Translations under genes and position numbers: made by a program | Shown: piece after piece, positions 1 through 7,962 of the stretch | How the letters are laid out: every line of letters starts with the position of its first letter | How positions within the stretch are numbered: position 1 is the stretch's first letter | From: Labilithrix sp. | GTDB lineage: Bacteria; Myxococcota_A; Polyangia; Polyangiales; Polyangiaceae | Assembly (NCBI GenBank): GCA_019637105.1 | Contig: JAHBWF010000078.1 | Coordinates: 1 to 35,926, forward strand | DNA: 35,926 nucleotides | Direction of reading: 5' to 3' | The notes under the pieces: model-generated | What the model was told of the DNA's origin: nothing | The model's database searches: none | Seen by the model: only the letters and a program-made list of their open reading frames with translations

Positions 1-147
1 GAACGCGCGCGCATCGAGCAGGCGCTCGCCCAATCGGGAGGCAACCAGACGCGCGCCGCCGAGCTCCTCGGCATCTCCCGACGCACGCTCGTGAGCCGCC
101 TCGAAGCGTACGGCTTCCCGCGACCGCGCAAGGATCGCGCTCCCTGA
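1..147 (+). CDS. C-terminal tail of a Fis-type sigma54-dependent response regulator (partial)
   Basis: The open frame enters from the left edge and ends at a TGA at 145-147, giving 48 residues. They form a Fis-type helix-turn-helix: a helix ending in GGNQTRAAELLGISRRTL, followed by VSRLEAYGFPRPRK. This is the standard DNA-binding end of NtrC-family activators, which drive sigma54 RNA polymerase from upstream sites. The AAA+ and receiver domains, if present, lie outside the window, so the signal it answers to is unknown. It converges on the leftward kinase gene with only 45 bases between the two stops. The family call is firm; membership of the NtrC class rather than another Fis-domain protein is inferred from the RRTL-x3-L signature. 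Confidence 0.85.
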   Translation, partial: ERARIEQALAQSGGNQTRAAELLGISRRTLVSRLEAYGFPRPRKDRAP

Positions 148-192
148 AGGCGGGCGCGCGGACGAGGCGGCCCCGCCACGCCGCGCGCGGGC

Positions 193-2541
193 TCAGCCGC
201 GCCGCGCGGCCGCCTCGAGCGACTTGGCCACGCGAAAGCCGAGGCCGTGGGCGCGCAGCGTCGCCGGCGCGGAGCTCCGCGACGCCGCGCGGCACGCGTG
301 GCGATCGGAGGAGGCGTCGCCCGAGCGCGTCCACCGCCTCGCGGGCTCGTCGCCGAGGTCCGCCGCCGGCTCCGCCCGCGCGCCCGCCACCCACTCGCGG
401 ACGCCGCCGGCCATGTCGCGCGCTCCGTAGGGCGACTCGTCCTCCGCGAAGCTGCCGACCGGCTCGGCGTGGCCGACCAGGCGCCTCGACTCGCGCATGT
501 GGCAGAAGGTCGGGTCGAACCGATCGCCCCAGGGGTGGTAGCGGCCGTCGACGCCGCGCGCGGCCTTCTCCCACTCGACGTCGGTGACGAGCCGCGCGCC
601 CGACCAGCGCGCGAAGGCCTCCGCGTCGTACGCGTCGACGAGCGTCACCGGCACCCGCCACGCGTGCCCCTCCTCGAGCGGGAAGCGCGCGCGGACCTCC
701 GCGTCGAGCGCGGCCTCGTCGGGCACCCAGCGCCCGGAGACGCGGACGACCACGCGCTCCTCTGCCGACCGTCCCAGGCCGCGCGGGACGTGACGCGCGG
801 CGCGCTCCGGATCGATCTCCGTCAGCGCGTCGAGAAACGTGCAGTATTCACGGATCGTCACGGGGTACCGCGCGATCGCGAAGTCGCCGATCACCTCCTC
901 GCGCCGCGGGTACGGATCGTACGCCTCGGCGTCGCCGCCGAGGATCGCCGCGCCAGCCGGGACGTAGACGAAGTCGTCGCCGATCTCGTCGTCGTCGTAG
1001 AGCCGCACGGCGCCCTCGTGGCGCTCGCCGCGCCGGAGCAGCACCGGGTAGCGGACGTCGCGGCGCCCGGCGCGCTGCAGCGTCAGGAGCCAGGAGCCCG
1101 CGGCGAGCTTCGCGTCGCGCACCGGGGTCGTCCCGAGGTCGACGGCGCCCTCCGGGACGAGGACCCGGCCGCGCTCGACGAAGCGCCGCGCGATCACGCG
1201 CGCGCCGGGCGGGACCGACGCGAGCGACAGCCGGGCGTCGCCGCCGAGGCGCGCGGCGTAGCGGCCGTCGTCGTGCTCGGCGACCAGCGCCTCGTACTGC
1301 GCCTGCTCGGCGACGCTGCGCGCGTCCTCGGCGAGGCGCGCCTGCGCGTAATAGATGTCCGCGAGGCCCCGCCGCGCCTCCGCGCACCCCGGATCGAAGA
1401 CGAGCGCGCGCGAGTGGAGCTCGATCGCCTCCGCGCGCGCCGCGCCCTGCGCGCGCGCCGCCTCGCTCGCGCGGTCCTCGAGGAGCCAGGCCTCGCGCTT
1501 CGCGGACGCCGGCTCCCAGCCGCGCACGCGCTCGAGGTGGGCCCGGGCGCGCCGCTCGAGCTCCCGGCGCTCCTCGTCGAGGCGCGCCCAGCGCTCCTCC
1601 GCCTGCCGCGCGCGGGCGGCGAGCGCGCGCGCCTCGGCCTGACGACGCTCGTGCTCGCGCGCCCCTTCGAGGAAGTCCTCGAGCCGCCGCGCGACGTCGT
1701 ACGCCGACCCCGGACGCGCGGACGGATCCTTCGCGAGGAGCTCGACGCAGAGATCGTCGAGGAGCAGCGGGCACTCGGCGTCCACCGCTCGAGGGCGCGG
1801 CGGCGTCTCGGTCCGCGTCGCGGCGAGCGTCGCCTCCTTGGTCGCGCGGCGAAACGGACGGACGCCCGTGAGGACCTCGTACACGATGACGCCGAACGAG
1901 AAGAGATCGACGCGGTGATCGATCGCCTCGAGCGGCCCGTCGAGCGTCTCGGGCGCGAGGTAGCCGGGGGTGCCGATCACGCCGGTGATCGGCGCGTCGC
2001 GCTCGCGCCGGCGCGCGACCGGGCTCGCGGGATCGACGCGGGCGAGCCCCCAGTCGGCGACGTAGACCTCGCCGTGATCGCCGACGAGCACGTTGCCCGG
2101 CTTCAGATCGCGATGAACGACGCCGCGCTCGTGGGCGTAGCCGAGCGCCCGCGCGATCTGGACGAGGAGCGCGACGAGGCGCGCGAGCGACCATCCCTCG
2201 CGCCCCTCCGAGCGGAGGATGTCGCGGAGCGAGTGCCGCCCGACGATCCGCATCGTGTAGTACGGCCGCCCGTCGTCGGCCTGACCGACGTCGTAGACGG
2301 GCACGATCGCGGGGTGCTCGAGCTGCGCCGTGACGCGCGCTTCGGCCTGGATCTCGTCGCGGTCGGCGTCGGCGAGCGGCACCTTGAGCGCCACCGTGCG
2401 GCGGGTCTCGCGGTCGAGCGCGGCGAGCACCACGCCGACGGCTCCTGCGCCGAGCTCACGCTCGACCTCGTAGCGCGCGATCCGCGGCGCGCGCGGCGCG
2501 CTCGGCTCCACGGGGAGCGCGCGCGCCGCGGCCGGCGGCAC
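193..2541 (-). CDS. Ser/Thr protein kinase fused to PEGA-like and FGE-sulfatase (SUMF1-like) domains
   Basis: The product has 782 residues from a GTG start at 2541; no better start lies between this codon and the pqqA stop. Residues about 24-295 form a Hanks-type kinase with a glycine loop (GAGAVG), Lys53, HRDLKPGN at 143-150 and DWG at 163-165 where most kinases have DFG. An Arg/Glu/Ala-rich probable coiled coil with a TPR-like stretch follows, then a PEGA-like beta segment (near 445-520) and a C-terminal FGE-sulfatase fold (about 530-780) with WEKAARG, HPWGD and a final GFRVAK. True formylglycine-generating enzymes use two cysteines; here the matching stretch has one (HACRAASRS), so this domain is probably a binding module. 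There is no obvious membrane segment. It lies 68 bases downstream of pqqA on the same strand and may share its transcript. Confidence 0.9.
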   Translation of the reverse strand: MPPAAARALPVEPSAPRAPRIARYEVERELGAGAVGVVLAALDRETRRTVALKVPLADADRDEIQAEARVTAQLEHPAIVPVYDVGQADDGRPYYTMRIVGRHSLRDILRSEGREGWSLARLVALLVQIARALGYAHERGVVHRDLKPGNVLVGDHGEVYVADWGLARVDPASPVARRRERDAPITGVIGTPGYLAPETLDGPLEAIDHRVDLFSFGVIVYEVLTGVRPFRRATKEATLAATRTETPPRPRAVDAECPLLLDDLCVELLAKDPSARPGSAYDVARRLEDFLEGAREHERRQAEARALAARARQAEERWARLDEERRELERRARAHLERVRGWEPASAKREAWLLEDRASEAARAQGAARAEAIELHSRALVFDPGCAEARRGLADIYYAQARLAEDARSVAEQAQYEALVAEHDDGRYAARLGGDARLSLASVPPGARVIARRFVERGRVLVPEGAVDLGTTPVRDAKLAAGSWLLTLQRAGRRDVRYPVLLRRGERHEGAVRLYDDDEIGDDFVYVPAGAAILGGDAEAYDPYPRREEVIGDFAIARYPVTIREYCTFLDALTEIDPERAARHVPRGLGRSAEERVVVRVSGRWVPDEAALDAEVRARFPLEEGHAWRVPVTLVDAYDAEAFARWSGARLVTDVEWEKAARGVDGRYHPWGDRFDPTFCHMRESRRLVGHAEPVGSFAEDESPYGARDMAGGVREWVAGARAEPAADLGDEPARRWTRSGDASSDRHACRAASRSSAPATLRAHGLGFRVAKSLEAAARRG

Positions 2542-2609
2542 CGTCGCCTCGTTCTCGGGCGACGCGGCCTCGTCCTCGCGGCCCGGCGCTCGGCGAACGT
2601 CCGCGCCGC

Positions 2610-2768
2610 TCAGGCGCGCGGGACGACGACGTCGAGATCCGTCTCGGCCGGCTGCTCGCGCTTCACGAAGAGCGGGCCGTCCTTCAACGGATCGTAGTTG
2701 TCGTCCTGGTAAGAGGAGATCTCGGCGTCCATCTTGATCTCGATCGCTTCGGGCTTGGTCCAGCTCAT
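2610..2768 (-). CDS. pqqA: PqqA-like PQQ precursor peptide with long C-terminal extension
   Basis: This short gene encodes 52 residues from ATG 2768 to TGA 2610. It begins MSWTKPEAIEIKMDAEISSY. The N-terminal W-x-KP and the Glu16-I-S-S-Tyr20 spacing match PqqA peptides, in which PqqE joins the Glu and Tyr side chains to start PQQ synthesis. Classical PqqA has 22-24 residues and ends soon after the Tyr; here about 32 more follow, acidic at first (QDDNYD) and ending VVVPRA. An AAGG ribosome site lies about nine bases before the ATG. The gene sits 90 bases downstream of a sorbosone-dehydrogenase-like gene and over 3.5 kb from pqqBCDE, which run the other way. The identification rests on the motif plus the neighbouring pqqBCDE. 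A PQQ-enzyme-associated peptide that merely resembles PqqA is the alternative. Confidence 0.82.
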   Translation of the reverse strand: MSWTKPEAIEIKMDAEISSYQDDNYDPLKDGPLFVKREQPAETDLDVVVPRA

Positions 2769-2858
2769 CGTCTTACCTTGTGGTCATTCTGACGCGAATC
2801 CAGGTCGTGTCCAGCGCATTCGAGCCCGCCGCCGACCGCGTCGCCGACGGCGCCGACA

Positions 2859-4607
2859 TCACTGCGGAAGCGGCGCGCCCTCGCGGATCCAGCTCTCGAC
2901 CTCCTCGAGCTGCTCGGGGCTCAGGCCGCCCGCGGGCATCTGCGGGTACCCCTCGCCCTTGACGCGGAGCACGAGCTCGCTGTCGAGCCGGTTCGGCTGC
3001 ACGTACGGCGGGCGGCCGCCGGTGCGCGGCGCGCGCAGGCGCTCCGCGTTGCCCACGGCGTCGCACCGGTCGAGGCGGAGGCCGCCGGCGTATCCGGGCC
3101 CGACGCCGTGACAGCCGACGCACGCCGTGTCGACGACGTCCCGCTGCACGCGCGAGAACGAGTCCGTGCGACGCGCGAGCTGCTCGCAGCGCTGGCGCTC
3201 CTCCGGGCTCGCCTGCGGCTGCGTCGCGGGGAGCGGCCGCATCGGCGCGCCGTCCCCGCCCGCGGGATCGAAGAACACGCGGAGCACCGTGCCGTTCTTG
3301 TCCTCGGTCAGGTAGAGCGAGCCGTCGGCGGCCGCGAGGACGTCGACCGGCGCGCCGAGGGGCTCGCGACCGTCGGCGCTCTTCTCCCAGCCGCGGATGA
3401 CGTCGAGCGGGTCGCCTGCGCCCGGGACGCCGTTCGCGTCGACGGGGACGACGACCAGGCGGTGACCGTTGGCGCGGTAGCCGTGGTACGCGACGAGGAG
3501 GTTCCCGCGGTACGGCGCCGGGAACATCGCGCCCTCGTAGTAGGTCATCCCGAGCGGCGCCGCGTGCCCCGGCAAGAGGAGCGCCGGGTTCGTGTAGCGC
3601 GTGCAGTCGACGCGGCCGCGGTACTCCGGGTTCGGCGCGCCGTTGTCGTAGCAGTACGGCCAGCCGTAGTGCGCGCCGGGGACGATGACGTTGAGCTCCT
3701 CGTGCGGGAGATCGCCTTCGTTGTCGGTGAGCGACGCCTCGTGCTTGTGGATCGAGTCGCGCGAGTTCTCCGCCTGGATGAGCGCGTTCGACACGGGGTG
3801 GACCGCGAGCGCCATCGAGTTGCGGAGGCCCTTCGCGACGACGGTGTGGCCCGCGGCGACGTGATCGGGCCCCTCGAGGACGTATTTGCGGATGACGCCG
3901 TGGGGCTTCGGGCCGTCGGCCTCGGGGCACGGCAGCGGGTAGCCCGCCGGCGGCCGCGCGCCCGCGCCCTGCTCGCAGACGTCGGAGACGGAGCCGACGT
4001 TCGCGTAGAGCGTCCACGGGTCGCGCTTGTCGAAGACGAACTTCGCGAGCGGGTGCCGCCCGGCGCCCGGGAGATCGTTGACGACGACCTTGAAGCGGGG
4101 CTGCTTGTAGTCCGGCGACGCGCGGAACTTCCCGGCGCGCGGGACCGGATCGACGGTCTGCTCGTACGGATCGAAGCGGAAGATGCCCTTCGGCGTGCCG
4201 ATGTACGGCAGGCCGTCCGGACCGACGGCGACGCCGCTCGGCTTGTCGATCAGCTTCGCCACGCGCGTGCGCGAGAAGGACTTGTCGGCGAGGCGGCGGA
4301 GGAGCCAGACCGAGCCGCGGTCCTGGGCCCAGCCGCCCATCTCCGCGAGGACGAAGTCGCCGCTCGGGAGCTGGGCGATGCCGCGCGCGTAGGTGAAGCC
4401 GTCGGCGACGAGGCCGACGCACACGCCCGGCGGCGTCTTCAGCGTCTTCAAGCGCGGGAGTCCGTCGCACGAGCCCTCCGTCGTGTACGCCTCTTCGCCC
4501 GCCTCCTCCTCGACGACGTCCTCGTCGCCAGGCTGCCCGCAGGCAGGCGTGAGGACGGCCGCGCCGAGGAGCGTCGAGGCGAGGAGCGGGAGGAGGGCCG
4601 AGCGCAC
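2859..4607 (-). CDS. Secreted glucose/sorbosone dehydrogenase-like protein with C-terminal cytochrome c domain
   Basis: The product has 582 residues from GTG 4607. A short hydrophobic signal (LLPLLASTLLGAAV) ends at TPAC, so it is exported and possibly lipidated. The body (about 45-475) resembles the glucose/sorbosone dehydrogenase beta-propeller, with GVAVGPDG, LRNSMALAVHP, PGAHYGWPYCY and GAPVDVLAAADGSLYLTEDKNGTVLRV-type blade ends. Members of this fold such as soluble glucose dehydrogenase bind PQQ. CVGCH at 496-500 and Met557 in YPQMPAGG mark a mono-heme cytochrome c, so electrons could pass from PQQ to heme in one chain. pqqA lies immediately downstream and a P450 upstream, which supports a PQQ-linked role. 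The substrate is unknown. The start is uncertain: a strong GAGAGGAG lies about 45 bases upstream of this GTG without an in-frame ATG. Confidence 0.85.
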   Translation of the reverse strand: MRSALLPLLASTLLGAAVLTPACGQPGDEDVVEEEAGEEAYTTEGSCDGLPRLKTLKTPPGVCVGLVADGFTYARGIAQLPSGDFVLAEMGGWAQDRGSVWLLRRLADKSFSRTRVAKLIDKPSGVAVGPDGLPYIGTPKGIFRFDPYEQTVDPVPRAGKFRASPDYKQPRFKVVVNDLPGAGRHPLAKFVFDKRDPWTLYANVGSVSDVCEQGAGARPPAGYPLPCPEADGPKPHGVIRKYVLEGPDHVAAGHTVVAKGLRNSMALAVHPVSNALIQAENSRDSIHKHEASLTDNEGDLPHEELNVIVPGAHYGWPYCYDNGAPNPEYRGRVDCTRYTNPALLLPGHAAPLGMTYYEGAMFPAPYRGNLLVAYHGYRANGHRLVVVPVDANGVPGAGDPLDVIRGWEKSADGREPLGAPVDVLAAADGSLYLTEDKNGTVLRVFFDPAGGDGAPMRPLPATQPQASPEERQRCEQLARRTDSFSRVQRDVVDTACVGCHGVGPGYAGGLRLDRCDAVGNAERLRAPRTGGRPPYVQPNRLDSELVLRVKGEGYPQMPAGGLSPEQLEEVESWIREGAPLPQ

Positions 4608-4695
4608 GCCTCGAGGCGCTGCAACCGACAGGCCACGTTTGCCTACATCACTCCTCTCGAAATCGTAGGGAAAAATTCCGGGTTCCAGGGGTGTC

Positions 4696-4720
4696 CGCGC
4701 CGGATGTCGGATCCGGCGCG
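4696..4720 (-). terminator. Perfect 10-bp hairpin between P450 and dehydrogenase genes
   Basis: The arms at 4696-4705 and 4711-4720 are perfect 10-base inverted repeats around a five-base loop (GTCGG). The hairpin sits in the 224-base gap between the P450 stop and the dehydrogenase start. Read leftward it is followed only about 20 bases later by a run of five T, so it is not a textbook intrinsic terminator. It could instead be an attenuator, a protein site, or a leader structure of the dehydrogenase mRNA. Confidence 0.4.
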
Positions 4721-4831
4721 ATCCAACCTCGACGGCAAAATCGACTGGCGCAGGAGCAGGCGCAGAGGAACGGGGGAGCGCGCGGACGAGCCGATGGCGG
4801 GCCCCGGCCGCGATCTTTTCCGACGTCGTGC

Positions 4832-6175
4832 TCAAGACGCGAGGCGCGCGCGGAGGAACGGCCGGCGCTTCTGGAGGACCACGCGCAGGCCGTCCGAGGG
4901 CGTGATCGTGATCGAGCGGCGCACCATGCCGACGGGCCGCCTGCCCTCGAGCGCCAGCTCGCAGCGCGTCACGATGCGCGCGAGGACCATCTTCATCTCG
5001 TAGAGCGCGAACGCCATCCCGATGCAGCGGCGCACCCCGCCGCCGAACGGGAAGAACTCGTGCGCCGAGAGCTTCTTGCCGAAGAAGCGGCGCGGATCGA
5101 AGCGCTCGGGATCGGGGAAGGCCTCGGGGCGTCGATGGGCGAGGTAAATCGAGCAGACGACGACCGTGCCCTCCTTCAGGTCCCAGCCGCCGACGCGCTG
5201 ATCCTTCGCCAGCACGCGGCCGACGATCGGGATGACCGGGACCAGGCGGAGCGCCTCGCGGACGGTCGCGTCGAGCAGCTCGCACTTCGCGATCGCCTCG
5301 GGGGTCGGATCCGGACCGAGGGCGTCGAGCTCGGCGCGGAGATCGGCGAGCGGCTCCGGCGCGTCGAGGAGCCAGCGCATCGCCCAGGTGAGGCCGGTCG
5401 CGCTGGTCTCGTGTCCCGCGACGAGCAGCGTGACGAGCTCGTCGCGGAGCTCCTCGTCGGACATCGGCTCACCGTCCTCGTCGCGAGCGTCGAGCAGGAG
5501 CGAGAGGATGTCCGGCCCGCGCGTCCCGTCGCGCCGTCGACGCCGGATCTCGGCGTAGAGCAGCGCGTCGTTCTCGGCGACGGCCCGACGGAAACGCCCG
5601 TAGTGGTTGAGGCGCCCGAGATCGACCTGCAAGAACGGCAGGAGCAGCGGCGGCCAGGTCCCGAGCTCGAGCAGGCGCTTCGTGCTCTGGACCATCTCTT
5701 CGAGGCGCGCGCCCTCGAAGCCGAACACGGTGCGGACGATCACGCGGAGGGTGATGTCCTGCATCGGCTCGTGGAACGAGAACGGCTCGCCGTGACGGAA
5801 CGAGTCGATCGCCTCGTCGGTGACGTCGAGCATCGTCCGCCCGTAGACCTGCATCCGCTCGCCGTGGAACGGCGGGAGCAGGAGCTTGCGCTTCCGCCGG
5901 TGCGCGCGTCCGTCGACCATCAGCACCGAGCGATCGCCGAGGAGCGGGGCGAGCGTGCTGTTGAAGCGGCCGGCCTCGAGCGTCTCACCGTTGTCGAGGA
6001 AGACCTCCTTCACGTCCTCCGGGTTGGAGAAGAAGACGAGATCGAACGCGAGGAGCCTCATCGTGAAGGTCTCGCCGAGCTCCTTGGAGAGACGATCGAG
6101 GTACGGATACGGCGCGCGGAGCCACTGCCAGGTGCTCCACGCCGCAGAGTGCCTCGGCCCGGGCGGCAAGCGCAT
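4832..6175 (-). CDS. Cytochrome P450
   Basis: The product has 447 residues from ATG 6175, chosen because the protein then opens with MRLPPGPR, the Pro-rich hinge typical of P450s; a longer frame upstream would add about 30 Arg-rich residues. The I-helix oxygen-activation motif is AGHETSA (253-259), the ExxR pair is Glu307/Arg310 in EALR, and the heme loop is FPFGGGVRRCIG with the iron ligand Cys384. There is no signal peptide or N-terminal membrane anchor, so it should be a soluble cytoplasmic monooxygenase needing separate redox partners, none of which are adjacent. It is divergent from pqqB with about 124 bases between them and heads the leftward set containing the PQQ-type dehydrogenase and pqqA. 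The substrate cannot be read from sequence. Confidence 0.96.
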   Translation of the reverse strand: MRLPPGPRHSAAWSTWQWLRAPYPYLDRLSKELGETFTMRLLAFDLVFFSNPEDVKEVFLDNGETLEAGRFNSTLAPLLGDRSVLMVDGRAHRRKRKLLLPPFHGERMQVYGRTMLDVTDEAIDSFRHGEPFSFHEPMQDITLRVIVRTVFGFEGARLEEMVQSTKRLLELGTWPPLLLPFLQVDLGRLNHYGRFRRAVAENDALLYAEIRRRRRDGTRGPDILSLLLDARDEDGEPMSDEELRDELVTLLVAGHETSATGLTWAMRWLLDAPEPLADLRAELDALGPDPTPEAIAKCELLDATVREALRLVPVIPIVGRVLAKDQRVGGWDLKEGTVVVCSIYLAHRRPEAFPDPERFDPRRFFGKKLSAHEFFPFGGGVRRCIGMAFALYEMKMVLARIVTRCELALEGRRPVGMVRRSITITPSDGLRVVLQKRRPFLRARLAS

Positions 6176-6181
6176 GATGGA

Positions 6182-6233
6182 CGTATACGCCAAACTCGAC
6201 CGGCGGCGCGGGCGCCGAACGAGCGGCGCCCGC
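6182..6233. promoter_or_regulatory. Divergent P450/pqqB control region with palindromes
   Basis: The gap between the divergent P450 and pqqB starts must carry the promoters of both operons. It contains an 8-base perfect palindrome (CGTATACG, 6182-6189), almost abutting the P450 start, and a perfect 9-base inverted repeat at 6208-6216 and 6225-6233 with an 8-base spacer. I see no clear sigma70 -35/-10 pair. Either element could be an operator shared by both directions, which is inferred from position only. Confidence 0.4.
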
Positions 6234-6299
6234 CCGAGCGCTCGCGCGCGCGGTCGGGATCGCACCCGCGCGGCGGCGCGAGCGGCTACGATGGCGTCG

Positions 6300-7232
6300 A
6301 TGCGTGCGATCGTGCTCGGCTCCGCCGCCGGCGGCGGCTTCCCTCAATGGAACTGCGGCTGCTCGAACTGCGCGGCCGTGCGCGCGGGCCGCCCGGGCTT
6401 CGTCCCGCGGACGCAGGACTCGCTCGCCGTGACCGCCGGCGCCGATCCGATGACCGGCCGCTTCGTGCTCGTGAACGCGTCGCCCGACGTCCTCGCGCAG
6501 ATCCAGAAGACCCCCGCGCTCTGGCCGCGCGCGCCGCGCCACTCGCCGATCGCGGCCATCGTCCTCACGAACGGCGACATGGATCACGTGCTCGGCCTCT
6601 TCTCGCTGCGCGAGTCGTACCCGCTCGCGCTCTACGCCACGTCGTCGGTGCGGCGCGGGCTCGAGGAGAGCGCGTTCATCCGCACGCTCCGCCGCTTCGA
6701 GGGGCAGCTCGTCGTCCGCGAGCTCGTCCTCGGCGCGCGCGCGGAGCTCGCCGACGCCGCCGGCGAGCCGCTCGGCCTCGCGGTCACGCCGTCGGCGATG
6801 TCGGGGAAGCTCCCCGTCCACTTCGTCGGTCACGCGAAGGGCGCGGCCGAGGACAACGTCGCGCTCTCGTTCACCGACGGGCGCGGCTCGCTGATGTACG
6901 CCGCGGCGGGCGCCAGCGCGGAGGTCGACCTCGGCGGACACGACGTCGTCCTGTTCGACGGCACGTTCTACCGCGAGGACGAGCTCGTGCGCCTCGGGCT
7001 GTCGAAGTCGTACGCGCGCGACATGGCGCACGTCCCCATCGGCGGAGACGCCGGGAGCCTCGCGCGGCTCGGGGGCCTCGCGGCGCGCCGCATCTACACG
7101 CACGTCAACAACACGAACCCGATCCTCGCCCCCGACTCGGAGGAGCGTCGCGCCGTCGAGGCGGCGGGCTGGGAGATCGCGCACGACGGCATGGAGATCG
7201 TGCTCGAAGGCGCCGCCGGAGGGACGCGATGA
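6300..7232 (+). CDS. pqqB: PQQ biosynthesis protein PqqB (metallo-beta-lactamase fold)
   Basis: The 310-residue product starts MRAIVLGSAAGGGFPQWNCGC, almost the family's standard opening; an in-frame ATG three codons upstream (6291) is an alternative start. The NCGCSNC cysteine cluster and MDHVLGLFSLRE (the HxxxxL-type part of the beta-lactamase-like fold) are present, as is DNVALSF near the middle. PqqB is a metal-dependent oxygenase that hydroxylates the tyrosine ring of the crosslinked PqqA dipeptide. Its length matches the family's usual 300-310. Its TGA overlaps the pqqC ATG as ATGA, so the two are translationally coupled. It is the first gene of the rightward pqqBCDE operon. Confidence 0.97.
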   Translation: MRAIVLGSAAGGGFPQWNCGCSNCAAVRAGRPGFVPRTQDSLAVTAGADPMTGRFVLVNASPDVLAQIQKTPALWPRAPRHSPIAAIVLTNGDMDHVLGLFSLRESYPLALYATSSVRRGLEESAFIRTLRRFEGQLVVRELVLGARAELADAAGEPLGLAVTPSAMSGKLPVHFVGHAKGAAEDNVALSFTDGRGSLMYAAAGASAEVDLGGHDVVLFDGTFYREDELVRLGLSKSYARDMAHVPIGGDAGSLARLGGLAARRIYTHVNNTNPILAPDSEERRAVEAAGWEIAHDGMEIVLEGAAGGTR

Positions 7233-7933
7233 GCCGCGACGACGCGCCGCTCGATCGCGAGGCGTTCGTCGCCCGCCTCCGCGCCGAGGGGGAGAGCCGC
7301 TACCACGACCGTCACGACTTCCACGTCCGGATGCACGCCGGCGCGCTCTCGCGACGGCAGATCCAGGCGTGGGTGGAGAACCGCTTCTACTACCAGACGC
7401 GGATCCCGATCAAAGACGCGATCATCCTGTCGAAATCGGAGGACCCGGCGTTCCGGCGCGTCTGGATGCACCGCATCTCCGACCACGACGGGAAAGAAGA
7501 AGGTCAGGGCGGCATCGCGCAGTGGCTCCGCCTCGCGAAGGGCGTCGGCCTCGACGTCGGCGAGGTGAGGAGCCTCACGCACGTCCTCCCGGGCGTGCGC
7601 TTCGCCTGCGACGCCTACGTCCAGCTCGTGCGCGAGCGCCCGCTCGTCGAGGCGGTCGCCTCGTCGCTCACCGAGTTCTTCTCGCCCGACATCATGGCGA
7701 GGCGCGTCGCCGCGTGGGAGCAGCACTACCCGTGGGTCGACGGCGACACGCTGGCTTATTTCCGCGGCCGCGTGACGCGCGCGCGCGAGGACTCGCGCGA
7801 GGCGATCGACTACGTGCTCGCGCACGCGACCACGCGCGCGGAGCAGGAGCGCTGCGTCGACGCCTTGATCCGCAAGACCGAGATCCTCTGGGCGCTCCTC
7901 GACGCGGTCGACCGCGCGTTCCCGGGCACCTGA
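7229..7933 (+). CDS. pqqC: Pyrroloquinoline-quinone synthase PqqC
   Basis: The 234-residue product matches the usual PqqC length (about 230-250). It contains YHDRHDFHVRMHAGALS, WVENRFYYQTRIPIKDAIILS and the EFFSPDIMARR stretch that are characteristic of PqqC. The enzyme carries out the last step of the pathway, cofactor-free ring closure and eight-electron oxidation of the AHQQ intermediate to PQQ in the cytoplasm. The start codon overlaps the end of pqqB by four bases; pqqD follows after 29 bases. All features look intact. Confidence 0.97.
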   Translation: MSRDDAPLDREAFVARLRAEGESRYHDRHDFHVRMHAGALSRRQIQAWVENRFYYQTRIPIKDAIILSKSEDPAFRRVWMHRISDHDGKEEGQGGIAQWLRLAKGVGLDVGEVRSLTHVLPGVRFACDAYVQLVRERPLVEAVASSLTEFFSPDIMARRVAAWEQHYPWVDGDTLAYFRGRVTRAREDSREAIDYVLAHATTRAEQERCVDALIRKTEILWALLDAVDRAFPGT

Positions 7934-7962
7934 GGCGGCCGGGAGCGCGGGCGAGGAGCGTC

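Noticed and set aside
4608-5285. Extension of the dehydrogenase frame upstream into the P450 gene
   Set aside because: The extra residues are Arg/Pro-rich and overlap the P450, whose own motifs are clear. The signal peptide begins near 4607.
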